Of a DNA stretch of 64,000 nucleotides, positions 33,375 through 45,560 are shown piece by piece. The stretch comes from Elmis aenea (lineage: Eukaryota; Arthropoda; Insecta; Coleoptera; Elmidae). Each line of letters opens with the position of its first letter. Positions within the stretch are counted from its first letter, which is position 1. The position numbers and the translations under genes are program-made. Below the pieces are notes generated by a model. The model saw only the letters and a list, made by a program, of their open reading frames with translations. It made no database searches and had not been told where the DNA came from. The stretch is from positions 53,141,415 to 53,205,414 of the forward strand of contig OX393578.1 in the NCBI GenBank assembly GCA_947652605.1, given 5' to 3'.

Positions 33375-33580
33375 AAATAAACGAAAAGTTGCTGGTTTTC
33401 AAACAAGTTTATTCGTTGCAAATTCTTTTTTTAAAAAAGATCCGAAAAATTATATATATAATTTTTAGCCCTGAGGATGCCGATAAAATAACATAGGCGA
33501 AACATGTCGGATCTTTTTTAAAAAAATAATTTGCAACGAATAAACCTGTTTGAAAACCAGCAACTTTTCGTTTATTTAAC
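33375..33580. repeat. Long palindrome inside THAP element copy B
   Basis: Same outer arms as in copy A. The asymmetric centre is arranged the other way round: the complete hammerhead-like core is in the right half, the left arm breaks off after GATCCG. Confidence 0.8.
33466..33515 (+). ncRNA. Hammerhead-ribozyme-like core, copy B
   Basis: CTGAGGA at 33471-33477, a stem GCCGAT/ATAGGC with one mismatch, GAAAC at 33499-33503, then ATGTC. Opposite strand to the core in copy A. The stem II mismatch makes this copy a poorer candidate. Confidence 0.45.
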
Positions 33581-34744
33581 CTATAATCAAACAACAGGAG
33601 AAACCAACTTTATCAATTATCTACTATTATATATAGCCCATATTTTATTTACCTCGAATTTAAGATTAATTTTGTAAGTTTTTTAGATATAGCTATAACT
33701 AAAAGAGTAGTAGATAAATTTTTTTAATGTTTACAGTCACTATTATTAAACAATAAACTGAAACATACTTTTTGTTCATATTTTCACCTGTTAAATGACC
33801 TTAGTAATATCGAATTATTTCTACAAAATAATTAATTTACTTATACAGTTGCTTTGTTTTATAATGAAATATACACTAAACTAACAACTAGTTAAAACCT
33901 CTCGCAATACTGTATACGTAAAGAATATTTGAACACAAATATGCCTGGTCCAGGAATGTCATTTGTTTATGTTAAAAACGCTTAAGATATGTTGTGAAGC
34001 CACCCTGAGGGGTCTCGGAGTTGGCTTGAGATCATTCTTCTGCTAATACTGTTAAAAGGCAGTACTGTTTGTATTTTATTCATTATAATAAATTGTAATT
34101 GTTGTTCGATTACGTTTATTATTTACAATCGACGGCCAAAGTACGCCCCTGCGGCGTCTTCGTCGCGCGCTTCGCGCCTAACATAATAATAATAATAATC
34201 TTTATTTGTTCTGAATATCCCAAAAAAAAAGGTGTAGAACTTGTCACAATAATAATTTACGTACATTGCAATAATATACATAGTTAATAAAAGAAAAAAC
34301 ATATTATATTAAAATATATAACAACTTGTCATTATGCGATGCATAGGAACTAGTCCGCTGCACATGGACTGTGCGGGGAGTGACGTCACGGCCAATCACA
34401 GCGCGTTTCAGAATTTGAAATATAAAGGGCATTTTAAAAATTTATTTCTCGGAACTGGACGATTTTTTTTAAATTTTTGGTGGTTGAGAATAAACTTTAT
34501 AGATCAGATTATCATTTAAAAAATATTTTATCAAGTTTTATTTTTTTGTGTAAACGCCCATTGAAATTCAGACTAAATGTGGTATAAGTTACGTTTCCGA
34601 CAATACATTGTTTTTGAAAATGGTTTAAGTCAACATAAACATTATTCTACTTGGACAATACTTATAAAAACAGGTCAAATTATTAAACTGCATTATGTCT
34701 AAGTTTTTAAAAATGTAGAACAAGCGTAGTAAAGTTTAATAATA

Positions 34745-35173
34745 CTTTTTCTACGACCACTAATGTAAATGACTCTTACTTTACAGCCTGCATGCATAGG
34801 AAGTGGATATTTACGCACGGTAAGCAAAAAGCAGTTTCTTTTTTAGAAATGATCAAAGTAGACTCACGTCAAACACTTCCTGCATGCATAGTAAGAGAGT
34901 CCTTACGCACGGTAAGCAAAAAGCACATTTGTCTGGAAATGTCATAGTAAACTTACGTCAAACTTGACATTTAACAGTGTACGTACAAGTATGTTTACTA
35001 TTGGCCAAAATAAAAACGGTATAATCGTATGTATTATGTGATCGTAGAAAAACTATAGTACAAAACTCGAGTTGTAAAGCAATTACGCATTCGCCGCTAC
35101 GCGGCTTCGTGCGCAACTTTTCCACGCGTCCGTAATATGCTTCTCACAACTCTTGTAATGTAATATACTATTA
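34745..35173. repeat. Dispersed 470-bp repeat, copy 2
   Basis: Matches 10156-10625, including both GCATGCATAG units and the terminal inverted pair, but lacks the 27-bp tandem duplication. It starts about 180 bp after THAP element copy B. Confidence 0.75.
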
Positions 35174-35179
35174 AAATAA

Positions 35180-36593
35180 ATTTTAATGCAAAGCCTTGAG
35201 AAAACAACAACTTTAAACCACAAAAGAAAATAAAAATTTTTACAAACATTTTAATTTAATTTTAACACGGTTTAAACATGAATCAAATTTTAAACGAAAT
35301 ATTTTAAGTGAAATAAATCCTTTGATATGAATCATTTAATAAAATAGCTAGAATAAGTAGTTTTTAATTATTACAAATCTCCTAACAATTTAATTAAAAG
35401 TTGTTCTTTCATGTCAAAACCAAATAAATAAAAAAATAACATTTCATTAAGTGTGTCAACGAAATATTTCCGAGTGAAATGGATTCTTCTGTGAAACTTA
35501 AGATACTATGATTACGCATTAGTGGTATAAACAAATGAATGCCCTAAAATCTCTTAGCAGCTGCTCAATCAGTTTCCATTTTATGTGAGACAAATGTTCG
35601 TAAATGGAACACATATGCATAAGTTTTTATTTTTATCTGAAATGACTAAGTAGTCAGTTATTTAATGTGAGGTCCTCTATTGGTTGTGCTGATAAAAAAT
35701 GTCTTCTCATCTGTTAGTTGACATCTCTTGTGATAAACTCGCATGCCCGTCTCTGACAGATTCGTTCAAAAACTTGTACAACAAGCAAAAACACGAACAC
35801 TTGCCGTTTCTCTGTGCGTTGACATGGACGGCGAAAAAAAAAACCAGTCCGAGATCGAGATACAAAACTCATACACACATAATGTATGCCAACGGGACTC
35901 ATGTCACAATTCGAATCGGTTTAAAACTGATGAAGACGCTAGATAAAGCGGACACACGTTGTATTTTAACGTCAAGAACACAGCATTTAAATGCGTAGTA
36001 AGCTTCAACACCAGAAAAAAAGTATTCTGTTCGATTGTATTTAAATTTAAAAATGTCGCAGACACCTAATTGATGGAGACCAAGAAAAGAGTCATTAAAA
36101 CATACTTGCAACATTCGTACATACATGCAAACATACATAAAACATTTCGTAAAGGACAACACTTAGTTAAATTAGAAAGAAAAATGTAATTACTAGCAAT
36201 TTCTCAATTTTCCGAAGACCTCTTGTAGAAATGTTAGACCAGTTTTAAGATTCTCGTCCCCATTAGCAGCAATATTATTTATATACATTAGGTAACTTTC
36301 AAAGTGTGTTTAAACTTAACCGGGAATTTATTAATAAAAACATATTCACAACTGCTGAACAAATAAAAACTATATTCTTTTTTAATGTTTTAACGATCAA
36401 ATAATTTCGGCAGAAGATAAAAAGTATCGATAAATACAAATATCTAGGTGTAACCTTAACTTTAGATGGAAAGGATACCTAATACATCTTAATCCTTACG
36501 TCAATAAACGAAATTCATTACGTGGTTCAAACCGAGTACCCGGGTGCCCACCTACAGAATAATAAATGTATGCTACAAGTTTTGCATATTTTT
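35180..36593. other. No gene seen; half hairpin near 36224
   Basis: Open frames at 35699-35998 and on the opposite strand have no recognisable domain. AGTTTTAAGATTCTCGTC followed by CATTAGCAGCAAT at 36224-36262 is half of the hairpin family H seen at 2256-2370. Confidence 0.4.
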
Positions 36594-36606
36594 GTAAATA
36601 GAATGA

Positions 36607-36872
36607 GAGAGAGGTCATGTGTTTTTCCGCTCGCGCGGAGACTGCTATAGGGGGGTTGACCCCCTCTTCAGTCGTTAGAGGTACAAGAATAATTGATAGG
36701 GATGTGGATAGTCAAGGATGGGCAAAGGATAGGTGGAAGTACTGCCACAGCATTTGCCTTAACCATAGAGGAAACCACCTGAAACCTCTACAATGACAGT
36801 CGGCCCTGGGAATCAAACCCAGGACCTCCCGATTACCAGTTAGGTTGTTTTACCAACCAGCCACCAAGCTCG
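36607..36872 (-). mobile_element. tRNA-derived SINE with a perfect 13-bp target duplication
   Basis: GTAAATAGAATGA occurs at 36594-36606 and 36873-36885. Between them, on the minus strand, lies a pol III promoter: A box TGGCTGGTTGG at 36863-36853 and B box GGTTTGATTCC at 36819-36809. The order (tRNA-like head, then a body with GGTTTCCTCTATGGTTAAGG) is that of a tRNA-derived SINE. The tail ends CCTCTCTC, not poly-A. Length 266 bp. The intact duplication suggests a fairly recent insertion, presumably mobilised by a LINE. Confidence 0.88.
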
Positions 36873-36885
36873 GTAAATAGAATGA

Positions 36886-37257
36886 CAGATTGGTCAAATC
36901 ATTCAGTTTTAAATTCTAAAACCTGTAACACACTCACGAAACATTTTATTTACTCCTGAATTAATTAGGTAATAAACAAACGAGATATGGATATTTAAAT
37001 AAGTTCAAAACGACCATCTAGCTCAACACCCTTTTTGCCCATCTTAACTATATTTTAAACATTTGAGTTGTTACAAATGACTTTCGATTTGAACCAATCG
37101 CAAAAGAGTAATTTTCTCATAATTCTCTGTAAAATTAGATGTAGAAGATTTTTACATAGTAGAATTGATTGTTTGAAAGCCGTTTTCGGATTGAGCAAAA
37201 TTCTGTATGACAACAGCGCAAAAGAAATTTAAATTTGTTTCCATACTCATTAATCAC
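36886..37257. other. No recognisable feature
   Basis: Spacer between the SINE and the CCAATATTGG element. Confidence 0.3.
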
Positions 37258-38441
37258 CACCCAAGTAGCACAACAATATTGGCCTAATATTGGCCAAATA
37301 TTATTACGCGGGCCCAATATTGGCAACATTCAGCCAATATAGGCTTTTTCTAGTTTTTAATGAATCACCAACATCAGACAACTCAATGTTAATATGTTAT
37401 TGGTCCAATATGTTTATATTGTTTTTTAGTAGATTATAAGTTTAAAATTTGAATTTGGCGCTCCGGGATGTAAATAGAGTTAGTGTATAGCGTATGTTAG
37501 GTTACTGTGGGCGGAAATGTATTGTAATTGGCAGAATGAGAGTGCGAATAAATTTGCCCTCTTAGAAAGTTTAGAATAATTTATGTGGATTTATGTGAGC
37601 CATCACCACAGTGTTCAGAAGAGGGATCAGGAACTGATGAAGTGATTTGTTTATAGTGTTGGATTAACAGGTTATTTAATAGTATTTAAATATTCGCACT
37701 GTAAACGTAAAACACATTTTTGACGTTAAGTTTTACCACGTGTTTTCAATTTTAAAAATGAGTGAACACGAAAGCATTAGCATGTCGGTTGATGATATAT
37801 GCCAATGCAATGAAAGCTATGATAGTGGGAATGCTGGAACGAAATCAAAAAAAGTGGTGGCTTTTATACCAAATTTCGATGGAAGTCCCGAGTCGAACAT
37901 CGATATGTGGTTTAGTCGGATATCAACAGTAAAAAACACTTATCAGGTGGAAGGAATATATTACCATGCTCCTAGTTGTTGTTGGAAAACTTTCAGATTA
38001 GTCTTGAAGTATTACAGTTATGGCATGAAATTGTCGGCCAAATACAGATTGTAAGAAAATTATGCTTGGTTTTCTGTAATTTTTTTATATTTTTAGTTTG
38101 AATAAACCATTTATACAGCCTTATTAAACTATTATTGGATATTAACATTTCTAAACCATAAAAACATATGAAGGAGATTAAGCATATATAACATTGAATA
38201 ATATTGGTTGAATATATTTTTAATTGTGTATAGTATACATTTCAGCAATATCGATACGGTATATTAATCTAATATTATTTAATAATATAGATCATTTATA
38301 AAAAAATGTTATTGTATTAATATTAATTTAAAATATTTCACCAATATTTAAAAATGTTAACATATCTATATTTTTCCAGTAGTGTATGTCAATTTTTAGC
38401 CAATGTTGGCCCAATATTTGGTGCTACTCGCTACTGGGGCA
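37258..38441. mobile_element. Inverted-repeat element rich in CCAATATTGG, with a gag-like frame
   Basis: The left end, CACCCAAGTAGCA followed by CAATATTGGCCTAATATTGG, mirrors the right end, CCAATATTTGGTGCTACT followed by ACTGGGG. Several AATATTGG motifs cluster just inside both ends. No clear target duplication. The internal frame at 37758-38054 looks retroelement-derived, which is unexpected for an inverted-repeat element. Confidence 0.55.
37758..38054 (+). pseudogene. Gag-like N-terminal fragment
   Basis: From the second ATG: MSEHESISMSVDDICQ, then VVAFIPNFDGSPESNIDMWF and SRISTVKNTYQVEG. The phrase P-x-FDG-S followed by a spaced W and a helical stretch resembles the start of retrotransposon gag capsid regions. 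A shifted frame just after gives MLLVVVGKLSD, which could be the next gag helix. Short and broken. A novel domain is also possible. Confidence 0.4.
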
Positions 38442-38444
38442 TTT

Positions 38445-39585
38445 TAATCGCTGTGATTTCATCTGAATTATTAAATAAGCGATGCACTTGGAACGTTTTG
38501 TTGTTTTAGTGATTGCTCATAACTTATTTACTGTATACTTTGTACAATATGTTTTGCATCAAAACGAGAGCGCAGAACCTTTTTCATACAATGCTTAAAC
38601 TTTCAAAAGAACTTAGTTAAATCGCTAAAACAGTTTGCAGCAAGCTTTCCGTGGATTATATGCTTATACACGCTGCAAGTTGCAATGTTATCGGCAAAAC
38701 TATTCAAAGTTAAACTTTGTTCTTGTCTCACTCGGTCTGTGTAATTTGCTGATGATAAATTTATAAACGCGAAAGACTTTAGTCGAACCGTAAGGACTGA
38801 ACCAAAAAAAGAAAATCTGATAAGTTTCTTGAATTCGTATCATTTTTAAATTGTTTTTCGTCGGTAATTTTAGATATAAAACCACAACCGTGGCTCATAT
38901 CTAACGAAATTATTTAAAAAACCGGCTTTTAAAATCCAAGAAAGTTACATAGGAATATTTATAAATAGATATTACAAATACTCCATCCAGAAACATTCAA
39001 AAAATAACTTATTAAGAAGTTAAAGAAATGCAGTTTCTTTAAATTGAGCTGTCTTGGTCACAATGCTGTACGAAAATTAATCATTTACCCTGAGGAATTT
39101 TAGAAAATATACCCGTCCACGACAAAGGGTATTTATTTGTTTAAACCTATGTTTTGCAACCGTATAAATTCAGTTAAAATTGGTCAAATATTTGTCTTTA
39201 TTAAAATATTAAAATGCTATTTTTTTTTGCCAGTTAAAATACAAAAGTTGTCATATTTTCCAGATGTATCATACTTGAAAGGCAAATTACATTTGAAATG
39301 TAAATGCACAGTAAATACTTCGCGAGAAATTACTTAACGTCATTGAAAAGTTCTAGTAATCTGAGTGTATTCAGTCGACTTATTTAATAGAATAACTTTC
39401 ATTATATGTATATTTATAAAGCTGATTGAATCACAACGTTGGTAAAGAAGTTCGTTGATTTTGGTGTGAAACAAGTGTTTAATAACATTTTTTATGACTT
39501 ATATTCAAGATAAACTTACAATACCTAACAATTTCGTAAATGATAGATTAAAATTTCTTAAGAACAGCTTAAATGATTTAAGTAA
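38445..39585. other. No recognisable feature
   Basis: AT-rich, no domain-like frames or repeats found. Confidence 0.35.
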
Positions 39586-39589
39586 TTCA

Positions 39590-40540
39590 TTTAATAGTAA
39601 GCTAAGCAATATGTTGCCAAAACAATATTCCAAAATATTAAAATCTTACATATCCGATCGAATGTTTTGCGTCAAGCAAGAGAGAGAATACTCGAAGATG
39701 AGAAATATAAACGGAGGAGTACCCCAAGGCAGTGTTTTGGGACCTATTCTATACTTGCTGTACACTTGCGACATTCCACAGACTCAAAACGTCACAATTG
39801 CAACTTTGGCTGACGGTATAGTCATCTTGGCAATTGGTAATGACAATCAATGTAGAATAAGCTGCTAAACTTCAAGAACCGATTGGACTAAGAGGTGGAG
39901 AGTAAGAATCAACAAGAGTAAATCAGAGCAAATTGACTTAACCTACAAGCAAAATGAACAATCCGATATCAATAAACAATGCCAAAATCCCACATTGCGA
40001 TACAGTAAAATACTTGGGGATGAATCTGGATATTCGTCTTCGATGAAAAGAACACATAAAGAAAAAAAACGACCTTAAATACAGAAAAATGTACTTTGTG
40101 ATAGAAAGAACATCACAATTGTCTGTGCATAATAAATTACTACTGTACAAACAAATCGTAAAGCCAGTCTGGACTTATGGGGTTCAGTTCTGGAGATGTG
40201 CAGTCAAAAGCAACAGAGATAAGATTCAGGTCTTTAAAAATAGAGTGCTCTGAGGTATTGTCGATGGTCCATGGTACTATCGGAACGACCATCTTCACAG
40301 AAATCTGAAGATCCCAACCGTCAGGGAAGAGATCAAAAAGTTCGCAGAAAAGCACGAGGAAAATACTTCACTCCCATGGCAACATGAAAAGAGAAGGGCA
40401 TTGGAAAAGAATAACGAAAATGATGATAAAAGTGGCGAAAGAAATGAGAAGGAAAAGAATAATTATAGTAAAATAGGAACCTGTAACGAAAAAGTATTAC
40501 TGGAAAGAAAAAAGAATTAATTACCGTAATAGACAAGATA
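39590..40540 (+). pseudogene. Jockey-type reverse transcriptase, 3' part
   Basis: Plus-strand frames give LSNMLPKQYSKILKSYISDR, then VPQGSVLGPILYLLYTCDI and, in shifted frames, KYLGMNLDIRL, WTYGVQFWRCAVKS and PTVREEIKKFAEK. The block order matches the minus-strand copy at 15918-17334. The active-site box reads TLADGIVIL instead of the FADDT type, so catalytic residues are lost. It is truncated even further at the 5' side. The end lies within A-rich sequence before 40620. Confidence 0.82.
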
Positions 40541-40619
40541 AAAATATGGATTATCTAGGTGTAACAGAAACGAAAAAGAAAGGTAATGGTACTAGAAATC
40601 CACTAAGAAGGGCATAGAG

Positions 40620-41399
40620 TGGAGTTGAAAAGGATGGGAATATTATATTTCATTTTATTTATAACATTTTTGGTATTACTTAATAAAATCATAATTGACT
40701 TGGCCTTACACCCGAAAGTATTATGTATGTATGTATAGTTTACTTTATAATTATATGTATTGCAATCCGTGCTGCTTATTAAAGTTTGTTTCCAAGTTAT
40801 GTATTCGCTGGATGATCAAATCGGACTTAAATCAAACCAAACACTTAAACTTCCAGCATCATTCCAAAGTCATCAAACTAACATCTTCCCGATATCTCCA
40901 TGCACCGAGATTTCTATCGACGAGTAGCTAGGAACTTGGTTAAACCGTACCGTGGCTGGAAACATTTAACTTTAATTCACAAATAGTTCTCAGAAACAGT
41001 TAATCACAAGAATTAGTCGCACGGAATTAAGTTCTCGAAGATTACACACTATGAAACTCGGCGCTGGGAAATTGCTAGGAAAATTACTTTATCTGCAATT
41101 TTTTTAACTATCATTTAACTCGTTTAATTGTTAACCTTAATTCAAAAAAGCATGTAGAATAATTTCAAAGAAATAGTAATCAAGTGTGCTGAGTGAAATG
41201 GTTAAAAGTAATTTAAAAAAACAACTGATATGACAATCGACTTTGTAAATACTTAGTTTATTTAAATATTCATTAGTTCTATGCCATTTATGTCACGATA
41301 ACGCTTCTGTGTAATCTTCTAAGAAAGATAATTAATACGAATACTTATTTACTTCATAATGCATTATAATTATTGATGCTTTTAAAATTTGTTGAACGT
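40620..41399. other. No recognisable feature
   Basis: AT-rich sequence between a jockey relic and a hAT element. Confidence 0.3.
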
Positions 41400-42959
41400 C
41401 AGTGGCGGTTCGTAAGAACTTTTAATAGAGGGGCTGTTGCGATAAATGTAACAAGAATTTTCACTATGAACGAAGGTTAAACTACCACATTAACGGTAAA
41501 AATAAAGGAAAAATATGCTTTATATATAAAAATACTAATTATGTATTTACATGTAAATTCCTTGGCTCTATAATACGGTGAACTAATTTTTTTGACATCA
41601 AAATCAGAGTTGCAATATATTTATTTATGAAATGGTGTTAAATGACAAACATTATATCTTATACAGAGCGTACAAAAAGTAACGTAACGGATCAATATCT
41701 CGTCTTGTGACAACTTTACAAAAAAAAGTTTTACAAAAAAAAGTTGTTTTTGGTAATTTACTGCATTGTTTTTGCGTACCAATACGTCACTTTGTTTTCT
41801 TAAATGGAACACACTGTATATTTTGCACTTTTTAGATGCAGAATTAAATTGTCTTTCAAAATGTACAGGGTTTTATGTGTCTAAAATTAATCGTTTTTGA
41901 GTAATTTAAGTTTTTATTTATTATATTTCACAACATAGCAATGTCAGAACGAATTCCTTTAAAACTTTGTTCTGCAATAGTATCATATTGATTCCTGACT
42001 AGTTAAAATTGTAAAATAATACACAGGGTGTTTTTTATGCTCGGTCCAATTGGTTAAACTTCAAACAATAAGTGAATTTTTTAAAATAGAACACCTTATA
42101 TATTTTTACATATTCTTATCGATATAAATTATCTTTAAAATTTGTTAAAGGTCTATTATGTCTAAATCTAATATTTCTCGAGTTATTGCGGTTTTCATGA
42201 TAATTAATGGGCACAAACAAAATATTTAATAGAAATTAATTAGTCGGCTTTGGAAATATCTCGATCATTTGTTTGAAATGTCAAATAATGTTCTATTTTC
42301 GTCTTTAAGCTATATGTTTACCTGATTATAAATTAGTTTAAGAAAGAAGAATAAAACCGAAATTGTTTAATCCACATAAAAGAGTTTCTTTTATTAGGCC
42401 AATGTGACGAAAATACATACCTTCTAAGAATACATATTGTATAATTATTTTTTGCAAGTAAAGTCAAAGATTTAATCCTGGCAACCATCTAATAAAGGAT
42501 TTACAGTAGATGTGATGTATCTTAACATGACAATTATGTTGCCCCATTTTATACCAAATAATTAATAAAATTTTGTGTATATTACTTAACTTGTTTCTGT
42601 TATATTAAAAAAATATATATCACACATTGCGCTATTGTCCCAAAAATGGGACGCCCCTTAAATTAACAAATCAAAGCAAAACAAATTATTTTTTAAGTTA
42701 AGTGTTTTTTAATCATAAATTAACCAATTTGTACTAAAAAAAATAAAAACTAAATATCTTCTTAAAATAGAATTGTGGCGCTTTGGGTTAATTTTAGTTA
42801 TATTATATTCTCGATCAAAAATAGTCACATCCAGCGTAAAAGGTACCAAATTTTTAATGTTTTATGGCTAACTTAAAATAATATTAATAAAATACAGTTT
42901 TTCTTGATTTTCTAAGTTATGTGCAGTTGTAGATATGACATGTAATGTATAGTTAGAAA

Positions 42960-44205
42960 GCACATCGAACCATTTCAAAGCCAACTTGACGGCCCATCAG
43001 AAAAAATGGAGTTAGGGGTAATGTCTCAAACATGTAAAGTGATAAAAAAATCTAAGATAATAGTTACATTCTACATAAAAAAGTACCTTCAGAAGGTACA
43101 GGATGGTCCAAATTCGATGGGATTGCATGGGTATCTCGCTTAATAGTCAAGATAGAGAAACGGTTAAATTACCAAAAACGTGCAGTTTTTTGAGACAAAC
43201 TCAGAACCGTTTTCAAAAATATTCTATCATTTCCGGTTTTCGAGTTATTGAATAAAAAGTATTTTTTTGTCATATTAATATTGTGTCATATCTCCGTTAT
43301 TGTTGTAAATATCGAAAATATTTATGGAGATTATTTTTAGATATTTTTATGTTTAATTTAATTATACTAAAAAAAAAAAATTTTTACAATCGCCGTTAAA
43401 AAGTTATGACACAAACTTACCCTTTCTTAAATGGAAACGATAGTTGGCTATGACCTATTTATATTGCTGCTTATCTCAACAACAAATTTAAAAACCTTTA
43501 AACTTCTACCACATGAGTTTTTTTTTTTTGTTATCACAGCCTACTATGATTTTCTTAGAAAAAAAAAACTAAAAAACCTTCATAACTTGCGTATTATCAA
43601 AAATAAATACATCGACCCTTATATATTTGGAATGAGAAAAAAATAAGGAATTTAAATAGGTCATAGCCAACTATCGTTCCTATTTAAGAAAAGGTAAGTT
43701 TGTGTCATAACTTTTTAACGGCGAGCGTAAAATGTTTTTTTTTAGTATAATCAAATTAAACATAAAAATATCTAAAAATATTCTTCATAAATATTTTTGA
43801 TATTTACAACAATAACGGAGAAATGACACATTATTAATATGACAAAAAAACACTTTTTATTCAATAACTCGAAAACCGGAAATGATAAAATATTTTTGAA
43901 AACGGTTCTGAGTTTGTCTCAAAAAACTGCACATTTTTGGTAATTTAACCGTTTCTCTATCTCGACTACTAACCGAGATACCCATGCAATCCCATCGAAT
44001 TTGGACCACCCTGTACAAATGAAATTGATTTAATGATTACGACAAAAAAGCTATGAGAGAAAAAAGAACTTATTTTTTGCTATAACTTCTAAGGTACGAG
44101 AAATTTTGCGCTTTTAAAAATTGATTGTAGCTCCTCATACTAAGGAATAATTCATCTAATTTAAACAAAGCTGTATCTCTTTTAATGAGCGAGATCCCCA
44201 TGCTG
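42960..44205. mobile_element. Right arm of a fold-back related to 8098-9603, interrupted
   Basis: The sequence from 42960 (AGCACATCGAACCATTTCAA) to 43098 and from 44016 to 44205 (ending GAGATCCCCATGCTGGAAG) follows the right arm at about 9235-9580. It is cut by the fold-back at 43099-44013. The left arm and the right terminus are missing. Confidence 0.75.
43099..44013. mobile_element. CAGGATGG fold-back nested in another fold-back
   Basis: CAGGATGGTCCAAATTCGAT mirrors ATCGAATTTGGACCACCCTG; TA flanks both sides. The uninterrupted relative at about 9361-9400 shows the target without the insertion. The arms are over 400 bp and run almost to the centre (GATAGTTGGCTATGACCTAT and mirror). A second, rearranged copy is at 54299-54945. 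Confidence 0.85.
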
Positions 44206-44369
44206 GAAGTTTTGTTATAAAATGTAAACTATCGAGTGTGGAATGCAGTACCAACTATAAACTTATGTTTTTTAGTTAATATTTTAAGCCAGTTTAAAGA
44301 GCACGCATAATTTTATTTAAATCTGGAGGAGCTGCAACCCCGCAGCCCCTATGGACGAGCCGCCCCTGC

Positions 44370-45190
44370 TGTACGCATATCTTTCGATTCGTGTCTGCGT
44401 CGATACAGCAATAATCTGATTTATTTGCTTAAATTAAAAAACCATTAATTAACACTTTATAAAAGCAATGTTCTAATAATTAGAGAAAATGATCTTTATC
44501 TACAAGAAACTGGTAGACGTGCCTAAGTTTTTGTTAAATAAATAAACTTGCGCTATGCCGCGATATTCCGAGAATTCGAAGACATAGTAATTAGCTACAA
44601 CTGCTGAGTAAACTTCAAACAAAACCGAATACATGAGTGGGTATAATATTACGTCATTTAAACTTTTACCTATAATATTTTGTCTGTGATTGCCGACACG
44701 TTAGAATGGTATCGGAAATGATGTTTCGTTACGGATTTTCGGGAGCTTTCTTGCGTAGCAAAGATAGAAACAAGTGGAATTGTTTAATCGGTACTCATGA
44801 TGTGCTAAAATTGGTCAACTACATACCACAATTCCGGAATTTACAATTTTATCTGGTTAGTGTAAATAAATTAAAAACCTCTTACCATATTATGCGTATT
44901 GTCCATTTCCCCATCTGTAAAATAAAAAATATTGTTAGTATTACTTTCACCATTAGTCATAAAACAGAATATAATTAATTAGTTTAACACAATTTTGTTT
45001 TTTATATACAATTTACATAGGTACAGTATAATAAGTTTTAAAATAAGCTGGCGTTGCTGGTGTATGAGAATAGGTAAATATTTTCTGACAGGAAGGAAAA
45101 CAACAAAATATTTGGTAAAAAATGATTTTATTTTTGATGTACCTAGTCCCCTTCTAGCGTATCACAATTATTTCGGTAATGTTCTAAGTC
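44370..45190. other. No recognisable gene
   Basis: Open frames at 44706-44978 and 44995-45288 have no domain; the second overlaps the mariner relic on the other strand. Confidence 0.35.
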
Positions 45191-45199
45191 TTTATACTA

Positions 45200-45560
45200 C
45201 CTTTATAGGCCGATTCGTCCAACTCCTTTTGTGGCGGCAATTACTTAGAAATCTGACGCGTACTTCTTACCAGCGTAAAACTTTTTAAGGTTCAGAAATA
45301 ACCTGATAGGGCCAAGTCCGGCGAGTAGGGTGCATGATATATCGATTCGAAGCAAAATTGATGAATTTTAGTCATCGCAACTTGTGAAATGGCGCATTAT
45401 CCTGATGAAGTAGAAGATTTTTCTTTGTTATGCACCCTTCATTTATTATTTAACCATTTTCAAAATAATCAACCAAAAGAACACCATTCGAATCCCAAAA
45501 TTATCTCGCCACGATTTTTCCTACAGGTAAAAATGTCCTAAACTTCGCACAATCTGTGAC
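45200..45560 (-). pseudogene. Mariner transposase catalytic region
   Basis: Minus-strand frames give VFWDSNGVLLVDYF (first catalytic Asp), then LLLHQDNAPFHK (second) and HAPYSPDLALSGYF, where the third Asp is replaced by Gly. It then gives KELDESAYK of the C-terminal helix. Frameshifts separate the blocks. The DNA matches the plus-strand relic at 19723-19847 over the last block. Confidence 0.75.

Larger units (their letters stand above)
32538..34562. mobile_element. THAP-domain DNA transposon, copy B
   Basis: Near-identical by eye to copy A from AATTTTTAATTTCTTCAG onward, ending with GTGTAAACGCCCATTG at 34562. The left 17 bp, including the terminal repeat, are missing. Flanks CATTTCAG (left) and AAATTCAG (right) agree at six of eight positions, compatible with an 8-bp duplication. 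Flanking DNA differs from copy A, so this is a separate insertion. The gene is frameshifted. Confidence 0.85.
41400..44368. mobile_element. 3-kb hAT element with nested fold-backs
   Basis: CAGTGGCGGTTCGT at the left and GGACGAGCCGCCCCTG at the right are typical hAT ends, with GCCCC-type sequence inside. The 8-bp flanks TTGAACGT and CTGTACGC agree at five of eight positions. No hAT transposase could be found. Inside are isolated CAGGGTG-type ends (41875, 42023) and the nested fold-backs at 42960-44205. Confidence 0.7.

Noticed and set aside
36607..36872. A functional tRNA gene
   Set aside because: The A and B boxes are present, but the sequence does not fold as a full cloverleaf by eye and sits between target duplications, so it is a SINE.
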